Part shown: positions 1 to 12,497 of the stretch, piece by piece | Layout: every line of letters starts with the position of its first letter | Position numbering within the stretch: the first letter of the stretch is position 1 | NCBI GenBank assembly: GCA_020152595.1 | Contig: JAIGNY010003850.1 | Location: 1,523,501-1,587,500, forward strand | Origin: Chiridota heheva | Taxonomy: Eukaryota > Echinodermata > Holothuroidea > Apodida > Chiridotidae | Reading direction: 5' to 3' | Length of the DNA stretch: 64,000 nt | Translations under genes and position numbers: made by a program | The notes under the pieces: model-generated | Told to the model about the DNA's origin: nothing | Databases searched by the model: none | What the model saw: only the letters and a program-made list of their open reading frames with translations

Positions 1-259
1 CAATCGACTAAATAACTAAACAGGCTAGATTGCCATATTGCTGTGGTACCCATGGCAACCAGTGCTGCCTTCGATGTGCATTTAACCGATGCTTACACCT
101 ATAAAGCATTAGACATACATGTCTGTGTTATATTGCAATAACAGCAATTAATGGGTAACAGTTTCTAACCAATTAAACCAATGCTTACACCTACAAAGCA
201 TTAGACATACATGTATGTGTTATATTTGCAATAACAGCAATTAATGGGTAACAGTTTCT

Positions 260-440
260 ATCAACTAAGCAACAGTCAATATTGCTCAAGCAAGCAATCC
301 AGCATTTTACCATTCATCCAATCAAGTGTTCATTTAATTATGTGATATATAAAGAAATCAATAAATTGTCCACATAGCTGGCTGGCAGCTGTTTATGCTT
401 TTGATCAATTCATCTGTCAGTGAATTAGCATTCAAACAAG
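260..440. repeat. Short CAATCA-type degenerate repeat
   Basis: Words such as CAAGCAATCC, CAATCAAG and GTTCATTTAATTA recur. They resemble the larger CAATCA/CAATTGATC minisatellite starting near 840 and look like its decayed edge. Just upstream, a segment of about 90 bp beginning at the GATGCTTACACCTA word is present twice, near 88-175 and 181-260, as a direct duplication with few differences. No gene is visible in 1-840. Confidence 0.55.
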
Positions 441-840
441 CAGTTAGCTAAAGGTATGTGCATGGACAGGTACCGGACAAACGTTAAACCACTGATCGAA
501 AAGAGCATTAAATTCTGAGTAATAGTCTTTGAAGTTTGAATTTTGAAAATAGTTATGAGCAATCAAAAGTTTGCCTTTATTTTTAGTATAGTTTAAAAAT
601 GTGATGTATGAACAGGAAAACGTCACAATCCTTTTGTTTTTCTTTACATTTCTTTCCTTATTTTTAGACTTGAAAATGTTCAAAATCTTAAACTTGAGGT
701 TGGTAAAGATCGAATTCTCTTCATCAGAATTATCTTTGCTTTTTGAAACAGAATTGGCAAAACGTTTAAAAAACTGGTATTAAGAAAATAGAGGCTACTT
801 TCCATTCATACCTCACAAGAGTAGCACAAAAATTGCATAT

Positions 841-1870
841 TTGGTAAGCAATCAGATGGCCATTGATCCAGTAAGCAATCATCTAATTCTTCAAGCAGTA
901 TGTCTATCAATTGACCAAGCAATCAGTCATTCAATTGATTGGGTAATCAAACAGCCAACTAACCAAGAATGCAATGAACCAGTTATTCAAGCAATCAGTC
1001 AGCCAACTGATCATGTATTAAACAATCAACCAATTTTTCAAGCAATCAGTCAGCCAATTAATCAAGTAAACATTTAGCCAATTGATCAAGTAAGCAATCA
1101 GCCAATTGTTCAAGCAATCAACCAATTGATCATGTAATCAATTGTTCAAGCAATCAATCAGCCAATTGATCAAGTAATCAATCAGCCAATTGCAATCAAT
1201 CAGCCAATTGATCAAGTAAGCAATCAGCCAATAAATAAAGTAAGCAAACAGCCAATTGATCGGCTGATTGTTCAGCAATCGGCTCAATCAGTCAGGCAAT
1301 TGTTTAATAGCAAATTAATTGATAAGGCTATCAGTCATCTTTTCATTTAATCACTCAATAAAGCATGCCATCATTCAACCAATATTAATCCAGACAGTCA
1401 GTCAATTAGTTATTCAATCCAATTCATCAATTGCCGTATTATGCAAGTAGTCAGTTAATTAGTTATTTAATCCCATCAATCATTCGCCCTATCAAGCTAG
1501 TAGTCCCTAAATTAGTTATTCATTCCAATCAATTAGTTGCCATACTAAGCAAGTAGCCACTAAATTAGTTATTATTCAATCAATCAATTGCCATTTAAGC
1601 AAGTAGCCACTAAATTAGTGATTCAATCCAATCAATCGGTTGCCATATTTAGCAAGTAGCCACTAGATTAGTTTTTCAATCTAATCAATCAATTGCCGTA
1701 TTAAGTAAATAGCCACTAAATTAGTTATCCCATCAATGAAATAAGCAATCTGTCAATTGATTTACAACCTGTCAATTGTCTGAGCAAGCAATCGTCACCA
1801 TGACAAAGCAATCAGTCATTTGATTATTAAGTTAAGACAAGCAATCAGTCACATGGTTATGCAATCATAT
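841..1870. repeat. Decayed minisatellite, CAATCAGCCAATTGATC type
   Basis: A core of 20-24 bp built from CAATCAGCCAATTGATCAAG recurs many times between 841 and about 1290 with substitutions and indels. From about 1380 to 1740 a longer related unit of 50-60 bp takes over, marked by AGCAAGTAGCCACTAAATTA. The open frame through the first part (Ser-Gln-Pro-Ile-Asn-Gln style) is only a reading of the repeat. The unit is weakly self-complementary because CAATTG and TTGATCAA are palindromes. Confidence 0.8.
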
Positions 1871-1899
1871 AAGCATGTCACCTGTCAGTCAGAAGTTAC

Positions 1900-3010
1900 T
1901 TTGTTGAAAAGATTATAAATTGATTATAAAAGAAATTAAAAAAAATGACTTTCCTTCCTACTTTGTTTTGTTTTCAGGATATTTTACACGTATTCATGCT
2001 GGTAGACATTCTAAAACCAGGCATCTCCCTGCTGAAACTGCTTTTGCCATTGTCTGATTATACAAAATGGATATTTGACCAAAAGTTGGTCAATTGTACA
2101 TCAAACACAAATTGGTTAAGACTGACATTAGATTTACATTAACATTTGTAAATCTATGGATTAATGACAAGTTTTATTATTTGTTAATTGTGTGCTGTAT
2201 AACTCAAATTAAAATAACACAAATAAATAGGCTAAGCCTATACCTTTGACAAACAAAACAGGAAAAACTTAAAATAATGCAAAACTTGCTTTTTGCTCAT
2301 CAGTACTCTTAATTGTTGGGATTTAGGATTGCAGAAGTGTCATTTAATTTTGTATTAGTTTCATGCACTTTTACTTCATAAAGGATTAGTTCAGTGGAAA
2401 AACAAAATTAGTGGAATGTAGAATCGGGCTCTTAAAAAGAAAATCTGTCAAGAAACTACATCAATATCTTATTCCGTTAAGTCTCATTTTATGTAGAAAT
2501 AATTGGTATGGAAATTTTTCTACATACAAGGTTCGCAAGATTCTATGGGAGTCACTGCATCTAGCACCATGAATGAGGGCGATATTAGCTTATGTGTTGA
2601 AAAAATATTTTTTAGTTTCAATGTTGAATTACATCTGTTCCAGCCCTAAATTAATTAAAGTGCTAATATTTATAGCCATGTAAATAATTAAATGTAATTT
2701 TTTGTAGAAATCTGAAAGTTTTATACAAGATTTTTTAGCAGAAAATACCTCTAATTTACCATTACCTACTTGTAGATGTCTGTGAAGATGTTCTTTACAG
2801 CAGTACTAAGTAAAACATGAAAAGTATATTATACTGTTATATGGATACAGTTGTTGTCAAATTGTGGAGGAAAAAAGGTCTATTAGATTCAAGTTAACTG
2901 ACAAGTTTCAGAAAATTTCACATTATGCTAAATTTGTGATGTATGACTTCTGTAATTCTTTTGTAATTCTTTGCATAATTTCTTTTCTAAATCTCAAGTC
3001 ACTAAAAACA
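1900..3010. other. AT-rich intergenic DNA, no gene seen
   Basis: Only short chance open frames are present. Around 2380-2510 there is a fragment resembling one arm of the long inverted-repeat family seen complete at 20230 and elsewhere: AAGGATTAGTTCAGTGG is followed by a TCTTATTCCGTTAAG word. Nothing else is recognised. Confidence 0.5.
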
Positions 3011-3014
3011 GTAC

Positions 3015-3310
3015 TAAGTCGCAATCTCAGAGAGAATGTGGTCATCACCCGCATATGCCTAAGCCACACCTATCTCACCCTCTCCCACCTTCTTTCTGGC
3101 TCTCCCAAATCTGTCTGTCCCACTTGGCAATTACTGATCTCTCAATCAATCATATCCTCTTAATCAGTCCAATTTACGCTAACTGCAGATCTTTCTATCC
3201 CCTGCCACCACTATTCCTGACTTCTTCATTCATGAACAATCCCTCCTCCAACATTATCACCTTCCTCTGCAACAGCAACCTTTTCCACTTGATTTAATCT
3301 CCCCACACCC
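3015..3310 (+). pseudogene. LINE ORF2 C-terminal relic
   Basis: The plus-strand reading around 3030-3150 includes LSHTYLTLSHLLSGSPKSVC. It parallels the end of the larger LINE relic at 59980-60235, which reads IGHTHLTHSHLLIGSPQPLC followed by a CCHC-like knuckle. A frame shift then leads to SINHILLISPIYA, matching the VHHVLLACPLYN part. The knuckle cysteines are partly lost. This is a decayed C-terminal tail of a non-LTR retrotransposon; the 3' flank to about 3520 may be its untranslated tail. The family is assigned only by comparison within the window. Confidence 0.55.
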
Positions 3311-3689
3311 CCATCCTTTCCTATCTCACATCCCTCTCCCTCTCTCCCTCTTACACATTTTCTTCTACAACTTAGTTCCTCTAAATTTTCACTTCTCTTC
3401 ATCCTTTCTTTCTTTTCCAATCATCTCTTTCCTAACTTTTGCCCTTAATTATTTAACACCCTCTTGGCACGTCTAAATCTTACTGTCGCAGTGCAGGTAA
3501 ACCTCATCAAACCAAACCTAAAAACAATTGAAAGAGGATTTCTTTAGATTTTGCTTATTGAAAGGGTAAATTTAAGACGGAAAGAGATACAAAATTTACA
3601 AAGAAAATGCCAAGATTGCCTAGAGGTGCTGTCGCTTGTAGGCCAAAGGAATATTCCTGTAACTTTTCATTTTCATACATATGAGGATG

Positions 3690-4300
3690 ATCATCATCCT
3701 TTGGCTGCGGAGCAGGCGACCACAAGATTTCTCCATGCACAGCAATCTTTGGCAAGTGTGGATATCTCTTCTGCTTAAATGTCTTCATCATACGCTAACA
3801 TACATTGAATGTAGTTAACATAAGAGATACGTGGACATCCTGGTCTTCTTTTTCCATGAGTTGGAATGTAGAGAGCGTATCTTCTACCAGGCTTCTCCTC
3901 TGGGAGACAAAGGATGTGTCCCAAGAATCTCAGTTGGCGATTCATTACACAGTGGATAAAGGCTCAGTGTTGGTCATGTCATATATGCTGGCATTTGAGA
4001 CATGATCTCTCCGTTTGATACTTAGCATAATCCTAAAGCAGGAGGTAGCAAAAGTGTTGATTTTGCACTCCATGTCCTAGGACAACACCCAGGATTGATT
4101 GCCATAAAGGAGGATAGTCATGCAGGTAGTGTAGAATAATTTCACTTTTGCAGCAATGGATAGTTGGGAGTTCTCTACAGATGTTCCAGTTTCCAGAAAG
4201 TGCACCATGCTAATAGACTGGTCCGATGGTTTCTATTCTGCACTTTCGTTGTCCACCTCTTGGGGCAACACAAAAAATACATCAATCTGTGTGGAATAAT
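3690..4300 (-). pseudogene. LINE ORF2 3' part (post-RT thumb and C-terminus), decayed
   Basis: Read on the minus strand, the segment contains AAKVKLFYTTCMTILLYG, then MECKINTFATSCFRIMLSIK, then LGHILCLPEEKPGRRYALYI, then the terminal block DCCAWRNLVVACSAA. These are blocks typical of the C-terminal third of invertebrate non-LTR retrotransposon ORF2 proteins. In-frame stops and shifts interrupt them, so it is a dead copy. It belongs with the RT core at 5056-5830, with its middle (including the YADD box) missing or replaced at 4300-5056. Confidence 0.8.
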
Positions 4301-4309
4301 TTGCTTATT

Positions 4310-4889
4310 GAAAAACTAAACAGTTCCACCAAAATTTCTTGCACGTTCAATTAACCAATTTTTTTTTATTTGATATTGAAAAACTGTCTTTTTTGGCCAT
4401 TAGAAATGCCGAAGACTGCTGCCAATTCACTGATTTTGTGACTTAGGCCACAGTACCAAGTAATGACACTGATTAAAATGCAGTTATTGAGTAATTTTTC
4501 TTTTAAAGGACAAAATATAGTCTCTGAATATAGAAAGGAAGCATATCATTACGGTCAATGGGAAGATGAAATATATTACAGTCTTTGTCTTATCATTTTT
4601 AATCTATTGAATATAAAAACAGGAGTGTCTGTTATTGTTGTAAAAAGAAGAAATTTTGATTAACATATGGGGAAGGAATAGGCCACTAACTGGTTAAAAA
4701 AAGAAAACAATTCAGGATTTTTGCAGACTTTTTTTTGTGTTGTGCAAAAATGATGATTTCCTTCAACTTCAACATATACTGGTGTTGTTAATGTTATTGT
4801 GAGTATCTTGAAAATTGATTTTAAAAATGTTAAAAGTTTTTGTGTTTCATAAGTTTTTGCTTATTTTTTCAAATTTTAATTTAGTAATC

Positions 4890-4890
<1 letters not shown>
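4310..4890. other. AT-rich DNA between the two LINE halves
   Basis: No LINE-like reading and no gene were seen. This stretch sits where the catalytic YADD box of the flanking LINE would be expected, so the LINE either lost that part or was replaced by unrelated DNA here. Confidence 0.4.

Positions 4891-4891
<1 letters not shown>

Positions 4892-4925
<34 letters not shown>
4892..4925. repeat. (TA)n microsatellite
   Basis: An uninterrupted TA dinucleotide run abuts the left end of the palindromic MITE at 4928. Confidence 0.95.
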
Positions 4926-4927
4926 CA

Positions 4928-5053
4928 GGGTTAATGATTAATGCGCTATGCATTAGGTACAGGATAATGCATAGAAGCTGGTTGCATATCGCTGGATGCA
5001 CTTGGGCTCCGCCCTCGTGCATCACTGAATCTGTGCCCATTATTCATTAACCC
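4928..5053. mobile_element. Palindromic 126-bp MITE-like element
   Basis: The ends are inverted copies: GGGTTAATGATTAATG at the left, and the right end reads GGGTTAATGAATAATGG on the opposite strand. Inside, CTATGCATTA at 4946-4955 pairs with TAATGCATAG at 4965-4974, and a second stem pairs GATGCAC with GTGCATC near 4993-5021 around a GC-rich loop. The element ends directly at the LINE RT reading (LRHL on the minus strand), so it appears to have landed in or beside the LINE. It has no coding capacity. Confidence 0.6.
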
Positions 5054-5055
5054 TT

Positions 5056-5830
5056 AAATGTCGTAGTACATGGATCATAACCTTTCTGTTGATGGAATGA
5101 AAAACCTTCTTGAAGTCTTATGAATGTGACTGTAAGAGGAAGCTGGTAATCTTGGAATCCATCAATGATCCTTCTAAGAATGTCGATCTGTTAGGTACAA
5201 CTTCTCCCTTGACGAAATCCAGCCTGGTTGTTCCTTAAGATGGGGTCTATGTGATCTCGGATTCTATTAAACAGGATCTTGTTGTAAACTTTGGCTGTAA
5301 TTGACAGAAGAGATGTTCCCCGGTAGTTGGTCATGAAATTAAGGTCTCCCTTTTTGGGTAAAGATACAATAATGATAGTGGTACATTTGATGGGTGGCGT
5401 TAGAGTACTATACACTTCTGTGCAAAAACTATGGACTACGCTTGCCATTGCATTCCCCCATTACGGATTGCTTCAGATGTGATTGGGCAGGCAAGACCTG
5501 CAGCCTTGTTGTACTTCATTTGGTGAATGGCTTTCAGTGTCTCCTCACATGTTGGGGGATTTGACCTCGATTGGTAAACCTGGGAAACAGTTGGAGGCAG
5601 TTCAGCAGGTGGATGTCCCATGTTGTTGTTGAGCAGAGAGCTGAAGTATTCCATCCATTCTGCAAGAAGGTCTTTGTGTCTTGTTGGTGTAGTACCATCT
5701 CTTATATTCACCTTGATATTGGGTTTCTTGTCTTTGCCAGAGAGGCTATGGATGATTTTCCATGTTGTGGTGTAGTCTCCAGTCAAGTCAGCCAGTCTGA
5801 GATCTTCTATCTGCTTGTCTAGCATAGCAG
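5056..5830 (-). pseudogene. LINE reverse transcriptase core, frameshifted
   Basis: The minus strand encodes the N-terminal and central RT region of a non-LTR retrotransposon. Upstream linker MLDKQIEDLRLADLTGDY starts near 5825, followed by IHQMKYNKAAGL near 5510. After a frame shift near 5440 come KKGDLNFMTNYRGTSLLS and NNQAGFRQGRSCT near 5200. The GDLNFMTNYRGTSLLS stretch is RT motif 1/2 and AGFRQGRS is the next conserved block. A stop at the QQID position and a further shift lead to SINRKVMIHVLRHL, where the reading ends against the MITE. The catalytic YADD box is not present, so the copy is inactive. Confidence 0.9.
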
Positions 5831-6430
5831 ATTCATCTGTTAAGTATGACTTTTTTTTTCTTTCTGGTTCTTTTGACTGATTGACTTGGAGATCAGATAT
5901 CTTCCTTTGGCCTCGCCCCTCTCCATCTTTAGCTGCCTGGTTTTGTCAGTCACTCAGCTTGGCATGCCACATGATCTGTGTTTACTAACTACTTTCTCTG
6001 CTACTTCTGCAGCAGTATTTGCGAACTCATCGTATCTCTGTTATTGGAGTAGATGTTTCGTGACTGGAGGGCTTCGAATCTGTTTGACAATTCGAGCTGG
6101 AACTGTTCTCTTTTAGAAGCATCTTAAAGCTTTTTCCAGTCAAATGTTGGTCTGTTGCAGGTGGTTCTTAGGCTGCAAACGATTCCTCTGAATTGTAGGC
6201 TACAGTTTCTTAGAGAGTTATATCATATGCTGTTTATTCAGATATGGTCGACCCTGCTGGATGCATCCATGTCCATTGTCGGTTTTTAGTTTGAGGAAAA
6301 CTCATTTGTGCTGGACGAAGTTTGTGTTCCTCACACTCATTCATAAGTCTCTCACCACTGTTGTTTGTGGTACCATAGACACAGTGGCGTCCAAAACTTC
6401 AGGGTGTGTTAGATGACTTTTGATTCCAAC
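5831..6430 (-). pseudogene. LINE endonuclease/linker relic
   Basis: Continuing upstream on the minus strand, several frames carry LINE-like blocks. RFEALQ and a TDKTR-QLKMERGEAKRRY style linker occur around 5890-6110. A diverged end of the apurinic endonuclease domain lies around 6240-6400 (NRQWTWMHPAG). Many stops and shifts separate them. The combined minus-strand relic therefore spans about 3690-6430 with a gap. Confidence 0.65.
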
Positions 6431-7740
6431 CATGGAAAGTTGCAGTGATGATCCTGTTGGAAATGCAGTTCACACTTTGTACACACTTGTAAATGTGTTT
6501 TGACATCAGTAGACCTACATGTACACCACCAAATGTAGGGATACACCTTACCTGATAGCAGGAGATCTGTGTGCTTGTACTCCAGCTGCCATCAGTGAAG
6601 TCTCGACCTTTCCTGGGTGTAAGCCTAAGGTGCCTCTCATGCAATGGATGCAGGAGTAACCCTGGCTAGAAGGTATTTCATCGAGAGAGGAATTAGAGCA
6701 GGAAAGGCAGGAGTAAGGAAAAAGGGAAAGACAGCTGAGGATGTAGCTTAACCCCTCACTCTGGTAGACCATCCTCTGACCATCTATGATAGAGGATTTT
6801 TAAAGAAACAATTTGTTGTAGAAATCATGCTAATATCTTTATTCTTTGAATTATTGCATTTCAAAGATTGTGTGTTGCTCGCAGGGTAAAATGTGGTGTA
6901 ATAATATGTTGTTTTACTTACAGTATAAGGCTCATGATCAGATGGCAAAGCATGTTCTTATAAAGTACTGTAATGCTGCACCCCACTTTCAATAAAACAA
7001 AAAAAAGCTTGTAATAATTTTGGGAAAAGGCAATTAATATTCAAAGAAATACACAGAAATTGTCATGGATTTGCCTTTATGACGTCACACTGTACACTGT
7101 GAGGTCACTTTTAACACCCAGGCCTCGCGCAATATTTAAAATGCAATAACTCATAAATGGAAAAAGACATCAACGTGATTTTTACACCAAATTGTGTCTT
7201 TCGTAAGTCACGGTAATGTTTCTTTAAGGAATCATGCTTGTTTTTTAACTGTGTAATACATATATTTACAGACTAAACTCATCGGAAAACATACTGGACA
7301 TCATGTATTAGTATTGTGCTCAGTACCAGAAAGTATATTCGTGAAGCTGACAGTCATGCATGCAAACAAGGAAAACACACACCATTAGTTGTTCTGCTCC
7401 AAAAGTTTTAAACAGTCAGACCCGACCTGATACATAACCAGGCCGGGTCAGACTTTTCCTCTTTATTTTCTTTATTCTGAAAACCTTAGTTGTTGTGCAA
7501 GTTGGTCTTGAGTGTCATATTAGCAATGGATGAAGTCCTTATTTGTGGTTATTCTAATTAAGATAAAGTGGTCTCACTATTTGCTACAGTAAGTTTGTGG
7601 TTATGATTTGCTGGAACAAATTTTTAAGGAGAAAGACAAGTCATGCGTTTTCCAAATGAAGAAGCTGAGAAAATTAGGTGTTAAAACATTAAGAATTTTT
7701 CACAAAAATACAAACTGGAATTTGCATCTTTTTTAACATT
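6430..7740. other. Intergenic DNA, no gene seen
   Basis: No coding pattern is visible. A small hairpin occurs at about 7416-7453, where GTCAGACCCGACCTG faces CAGGCCGGGTCAGAC across a short loop. Confidence 0.5.
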
Positions 7741-7744
7741 ACAT

Positions 7745-8290
7745 AAATTAGAGGTCAAACAAGTCAGTCTTATATGAAAGAAGATTACAAGAGTAACAAA
7801 ATGGTGAAGAAAGCACTCACAATTCTTAATCCGTTAAGGAGATATTCAAGTTTAAAGATTTGTGTAGAAACGACTGAAATCAGACAAGTTGTGACATCAC
7901 AGCATCAGATTCCTGAATTCTTTATGTATTCTTTCATATTTTGTCCTTCGATTTTGTAACCATTGGATATGTCAGGAAAGAAGTCAAGCAGAATCTTGTA
8001 TGGGTACTTATAATTTACCACCTAAAGAAAATTGGGAGAGAAAATAAATTCAAATAGTAAAAAAAGTTAAATACATTTGATTTGAAATACATTAACAATT
8101 GGTAAGCATGTGAGGATTAGGGCGCCAAACTTTCATAGTAAACTTGCTATTCCAGTCATTTCTATATAGGCCTAGATAAGACAGAAATTTAAACTTGAAT
8201 AGCTCCTTAACAGAATACAACATTGAAGTAGTTTCACCATTTTGTTTCTTTTAAAGTCCTCTTTTAGAGAAGATAAACTGAACGAATTCT
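7745..8290. mobile_element. Long-arm inverted-repeat element, copy 1
   Basis: The left arm (7750-7920) contains ACAAAATGGTGAAGAAAGC, CCGTTAAGGAGATATTCAAG and CTGAAATCAGACAAGTTGTG. The right arm (about 8130-8275) carries diverged reverse complements (CCAGTCATTTCTA, AGCTCCTTAACAGAATA, CATTTTGTTTCTTTTAAAG). The centre holds a TACTTATAATTTACCACCTA block that fixes orientation and is shared with the copies at 39905 and 48456. It is non-coding and best described as a MITE or foldback element. Confidence 0.75.
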
Positions 8291-9470
8291 TTAACGAAGA
8301 CCTTGAACGAATGACGCCAGCAGGAGATTAATCAACACTTTCAATGATTATAATAATAGCCTAGGCCTACATCAAAATACAGAAAATTTGTATGATGATT
8401 TTATGGAAATACAAAATTGAAGATTATGATCGGCTTCCACGTATCAAACTTTCATTTCAATCTTATCCTCACGAGGTCATTAAAGACGTAAAAGCTATTA
8501 AAACTTGATCTGAATCTCACGAAAATAGCTGCAACTCCATTCATTGTAATCAGTGGCGTGACTGACCATTATGTTTGACCAGAATGTAAATGAATGAGCG
8601 ACGCATTACAAAAAAAAAAAAAAATGTCCCTTGCAGTACAGCAGTACTGCAGTATTTGGATACTTTTTTTCTTCTTTCTGTAACAGAATGGATAAATGCG
8701 GTAGCTTCATGGGTGTAGGAAGGGTCACTTCTCGGAGGGAGGGAGGAAAAAAGGGGGGGGGGAAGTGGAGGGGGAAGCAAAATAGTGGGAACAAATGCAC
8801 TAGTTAATTAAATTTCCAACAAAGATGCTGCTAATCGGGAAGTTTCCGGGAAACTTCCTTTATTTTTGGAAAATTTGGGCCAATCTTCGGGAACTTTTGG
8901 TCAGTTTTCAGGAAGGTTTGGAAAAATATTTCAAACGATTTTTTGGAAATTTAATTACAATGTCTACTAAAATAACCACATATTTCAATTTGATGTTAAT
9001 AATTTCCCAAGCTAAGCACCGATTGCCCCTTTAGACCAGGAAGATTGCCCCCTAAGACCAGGAAGATTGCCCCCTTAGACCAGGAAGATTGCCCCACGTG
9101 TCCGAAGTGTCTTCAACTAAAGATGTACACTGTAACTCTTAATTCTAAAATCTTAGGACTGTAACTGTTAGAACAAAGTTTTGCAGATGGGAAAACATGT
9201 TGAACTTACACTGTAGATTGCCATCGACGCATACACAACATTTCGTATGAGACAGTACCACGAGTTTGCCCAAAATTGACATGCACAAGATTTGCCTGAT
9301 TTTCCGGGGAGGGGGGGGGAGGGGGGTGGGGGAGGGAGGGGTATAGAGTCGACCCTTAACCTCTCTTAGGTATGAAGAGCTGTAGTGATGGAGATCTTAA
9401 AAAAATAAAAATCATGTTCAGCATCTGAAATCATGGAGAGACGAATAGCAGCCCATTTCAAATGTTGTGT
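8290..9470. other. Intergenic DNA with a 22-bp triplet repeat and G-tract
   Basis: At about 9027-9095 the unit TTAGACCAGGAAGATTGCCC is repeated three to four times. At 9307-9342 a G-rich run with several G4-G8 blocks could form a quadruplex. Near 8825-8950 GGAAGTTTCCGGGAAACTTC is a short palindrome. No gene is recognised. Confidence 0.6.
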
Positions 9471-12360
9471 TTAAATTTAATGGCGCATGTCAAACATCGA
9501 ATTTTTGGTAAGAGCACTCCCGACAGTTCGCTCGCCGCATATGCCAGACCGACTTACGTCGAAGTCGAACCTTTTGTGCGTAACACAATTTTCATCATAC
9601 GTATATTTTGAAATGGCGATCTCTTCTTGTTTAAAATGTTTTAGTTTTTTAATCTGGTAACTGAAATTAAAAGTTAAATTGCGATGAATCACCAATTTTG
9701 CACTAATTCGTCGCTCGGGAATCGGTTGGGCCATTTGGTGACCCATGGGTCAGCAAATGCCCCAAACTGGAGTTGTTGATGTCTTGTGGGATGGGGCACA
9801 TGAAAGGTCCCGCTTGTTTTGCAAGTAGATCTACTTTTCTCAGAGATAAAAGTGAAATTTCAAATGAGATTTTTTACCCTACTAATATAGCTTTCATTTC
9901 TGTACAATTCTTGACCTTTCCGTGTATAACTTTTAAAAATACTTTCAATCGACCCAGTCACGTAGCCAGAAATTAAAGTAGTAAGGGAGGGGGTGGGGAG
10001 GGGGGGGGGTGGCAGCTGACCTCAATGAAAAATAATTTGAACCAGAGCGACTGAGCCATCATTGAGATTCTCTTGTTTATATATTCTGTGCAGATCATTC
10101 AAACAACCCCAAAAAAAAAAAAAAAAAAAAAGTGACACTTGGCAAAGGTTTGGAAGGGGGGAGCCACGGCTCACCCCTTGGCTACTAAGTGCCTGATCGG
10201 GGCTGTTTATTGACGCATGCATGGTCCCCTCCCAAAATTTTAGTAGCGTTTACGTGCCAATGTGTGGTGCTGGGGAAACGACTAACAATGAACCCCTCTT
10301 TAAGGAATAAATGTTATAGTTGTTTCCATTTCATTTTGTATTATTCTTGAAAAATTGTTCAGAATGGCCTTGAAATTTTCTGAAGACTGCGCTGTTAATT
10401 TGATCTGATCATACTGATTTGGATTCCCTGTAGGATGGGTCCAAATGGGGGGAGGGTAAATGTGGGTTCTTAGGGCACCCCTTTCAAATTTTATCGATCA
10501 GAGCGTGCAACCCCCCACCCCCATGGAATTGGAACATTTGCTGGCAATATGCATAGTGTACACTTGACGCAACTGCTGTATTGGGCTCATAGCCTTGCGG
10601 AGTTTGGCGTTTGGGCCCAGAAAGGCAGAAACATTGTTAATAATTAAGGCCTCCAAAATTATTGGGTGCCAATTCTCTTGTCCCATGACTACATTTTTTA
10701 CCAACGTTACGAGACGCGTCCAAACATGTAATTCTTGTCGTAGAGAGGCAGTTATTTCGAGTAAATCTCATGTTGCATAATAAGGAGAGGATGGGGTGGG
10801 GGTGGTATCTTTACATATATCAGTTTCGTCATCATACAATCAGTCATGGACTCATAAGAGTGATTTGAATACCAAAGGTGGGAGTGGAGGAAGGACCGTA
10901 ATTCTCATCCAGAAAGTGTGGTTGAAAGAGGGGATGTGGCTTATCTTAAAAGTGGGGTATCTTTGTTTAAACCTCCATATATTTCCTTTTTATTAGTTAA
11001 GTTTTTGCATGTTTTGGCCAGTTGTCTTTCCCAGTTTTTTCTTTTTCTTTTCTTGTTGTGTTTCTGGAGATGACGTTAAGACATAATTAAATCCAACATT
11101 GAAAAGGGGGGAGGGGATTGGGACTTACAATTCTTCTTACAAAAAAGACAGAAAAAAAACATTAGAGAAACAACACTATAACAATGTAATTCTCATAACG
11201 TTGAATTATTTCAACAGTTTTGTCTAAGATTGTAGTTTGTTTTTTCGCCGCCAAAATTTCGGCGGACGACGATTTGTAAACTCAACCAACCTACCTTGCA
11301 TCCCTTGAGTGCAGTGGCGTAGGAGAAATTTATTTTTTTCTTGGAAGGGGGCTGAAGCTTTATTTCTCCAAGGACCTCGACGCCCATCCCCACCCAGAAG
11401 CCTAATTTTTGGCATGGTTTGGGCATGTTTGGCGCTTTGGGCATTTTTTCTCTTTTTTTTTTCCAAAGAAAAATGAAAAAGTGACATTCTTGTTATCTTC
11501 TTTTTGAACTCTAATAGACTTGCTAACAGTCATCATGAAAGGCACAAGTTGTGGTTAACTTAGGGTCCCCAAGCCTAGCTAATAAGAGGTCGTTTCAATA
11601 TATAATTATGTTTGTATAGGTCTATCACTTTTTACAAAAAAGATTCGACTGTAGACTCCAGGCCATGGAGCTAAAAAAGAGACCAGGCAGATACACAAAA
11701 AGAAAAGACATGTGTTAGTCTGTAAAACATTTTAATTCAAAATGTCCAAGCTTACATCTATAAAACAACCTTCTTTGACATATCTGAGCACGAGGGAAGC
11801 TGTTTTCAGGTATATCCCGTCAGCCCATGGGATCAATTTAAGTAAGGGGTTGTCCAGCCTATAACAAAACAGTTCTTTCTCTATAAAAAAAGCATTTCTT
11901 TTTCTTTAAACATGTACAGTTATATTCATATACTCCTGGGAAAAATAATTATGCTGCCCGCACTCAGAATCTGTGGTAGCACGCAAATGTTATGTTTAAT
12001 ACAACTTCCATCTGCTCAAAATGATTATGAGGGTGCTAAGAAGAAATAAGGTCTCCATCGAAATTGCATTACCTTTTTTTCAACATCATCGAAGAAATTA
12101 GATCATATGACAATATCCTGTAAAGTTATATTATTTAAAGTGGGTATAAACAAGTCTTATAAGGGGGTTTTCGTGTATGAGAAGGGGGGTGAGGGCTAAA
12201 GCATAGTTTAACCCCCCCCTGAATTTTGACCGGGGGATAAACCCCCCCTCCCGCTTCCTACGCCCTTGCTTGAGTGTTAATGTAGCGATGCAGACCGATG
12301 AACTATATATGTTCAACTATTATTTATAGTGCAGTCTGAACCGGGGATTAGGGACTACAG
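9470..12360. other. Intergenic DNA with G-rich transposon debris
   Basis: Several GGGGG/CCCCC tracts next to GGCGTAG-like words (near 9960-10015, 10100-10250, 11310-11360 and 12190-12270) look like worn ends of non-autonomous elements such as the one at 12362. Open frames across the poly-purine tracts are chance. No gene is recognised. Confidence 0.5.
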
Positions 12361-12361
12361 C

Positions 12362-12497
12362 CAGTGGCGTAGCTATGGCACTACAGGTCGGGGAGGGGGC
12401 GAGTGGGCCCTATAGGTATAATGATATCTTTTTTCACAGGCCCCCGTATAGAGCCCAGGCCGGGGGCTGTTTCCCCTGCCCTCTAGTTACGCCACTG
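12362..12497. mobile_element. hAT-like MITE, CAGTGGCGTA ends
   Basis: The element starts CAGTGGCGTAGCTA and ends with the inverse TAGTTACGCCACTG. Flanks read CTACAG(C) on the left and (G)CTGCAG on the right, a possible worn 8-bp target duplication. The interior is G/C-rich and non-coding. Ends beginning CAG with 8-bp duplications are typical of hAT elements, so that superfamily is likely but not proven. Confidence 0.65.

Noticed and set aside
9301..9345. Regulatory G-quadruplex
   Set aside because: The tract could fold, but similar G-runs occur at many worn element ends in this window and nothing ties it to a gene.
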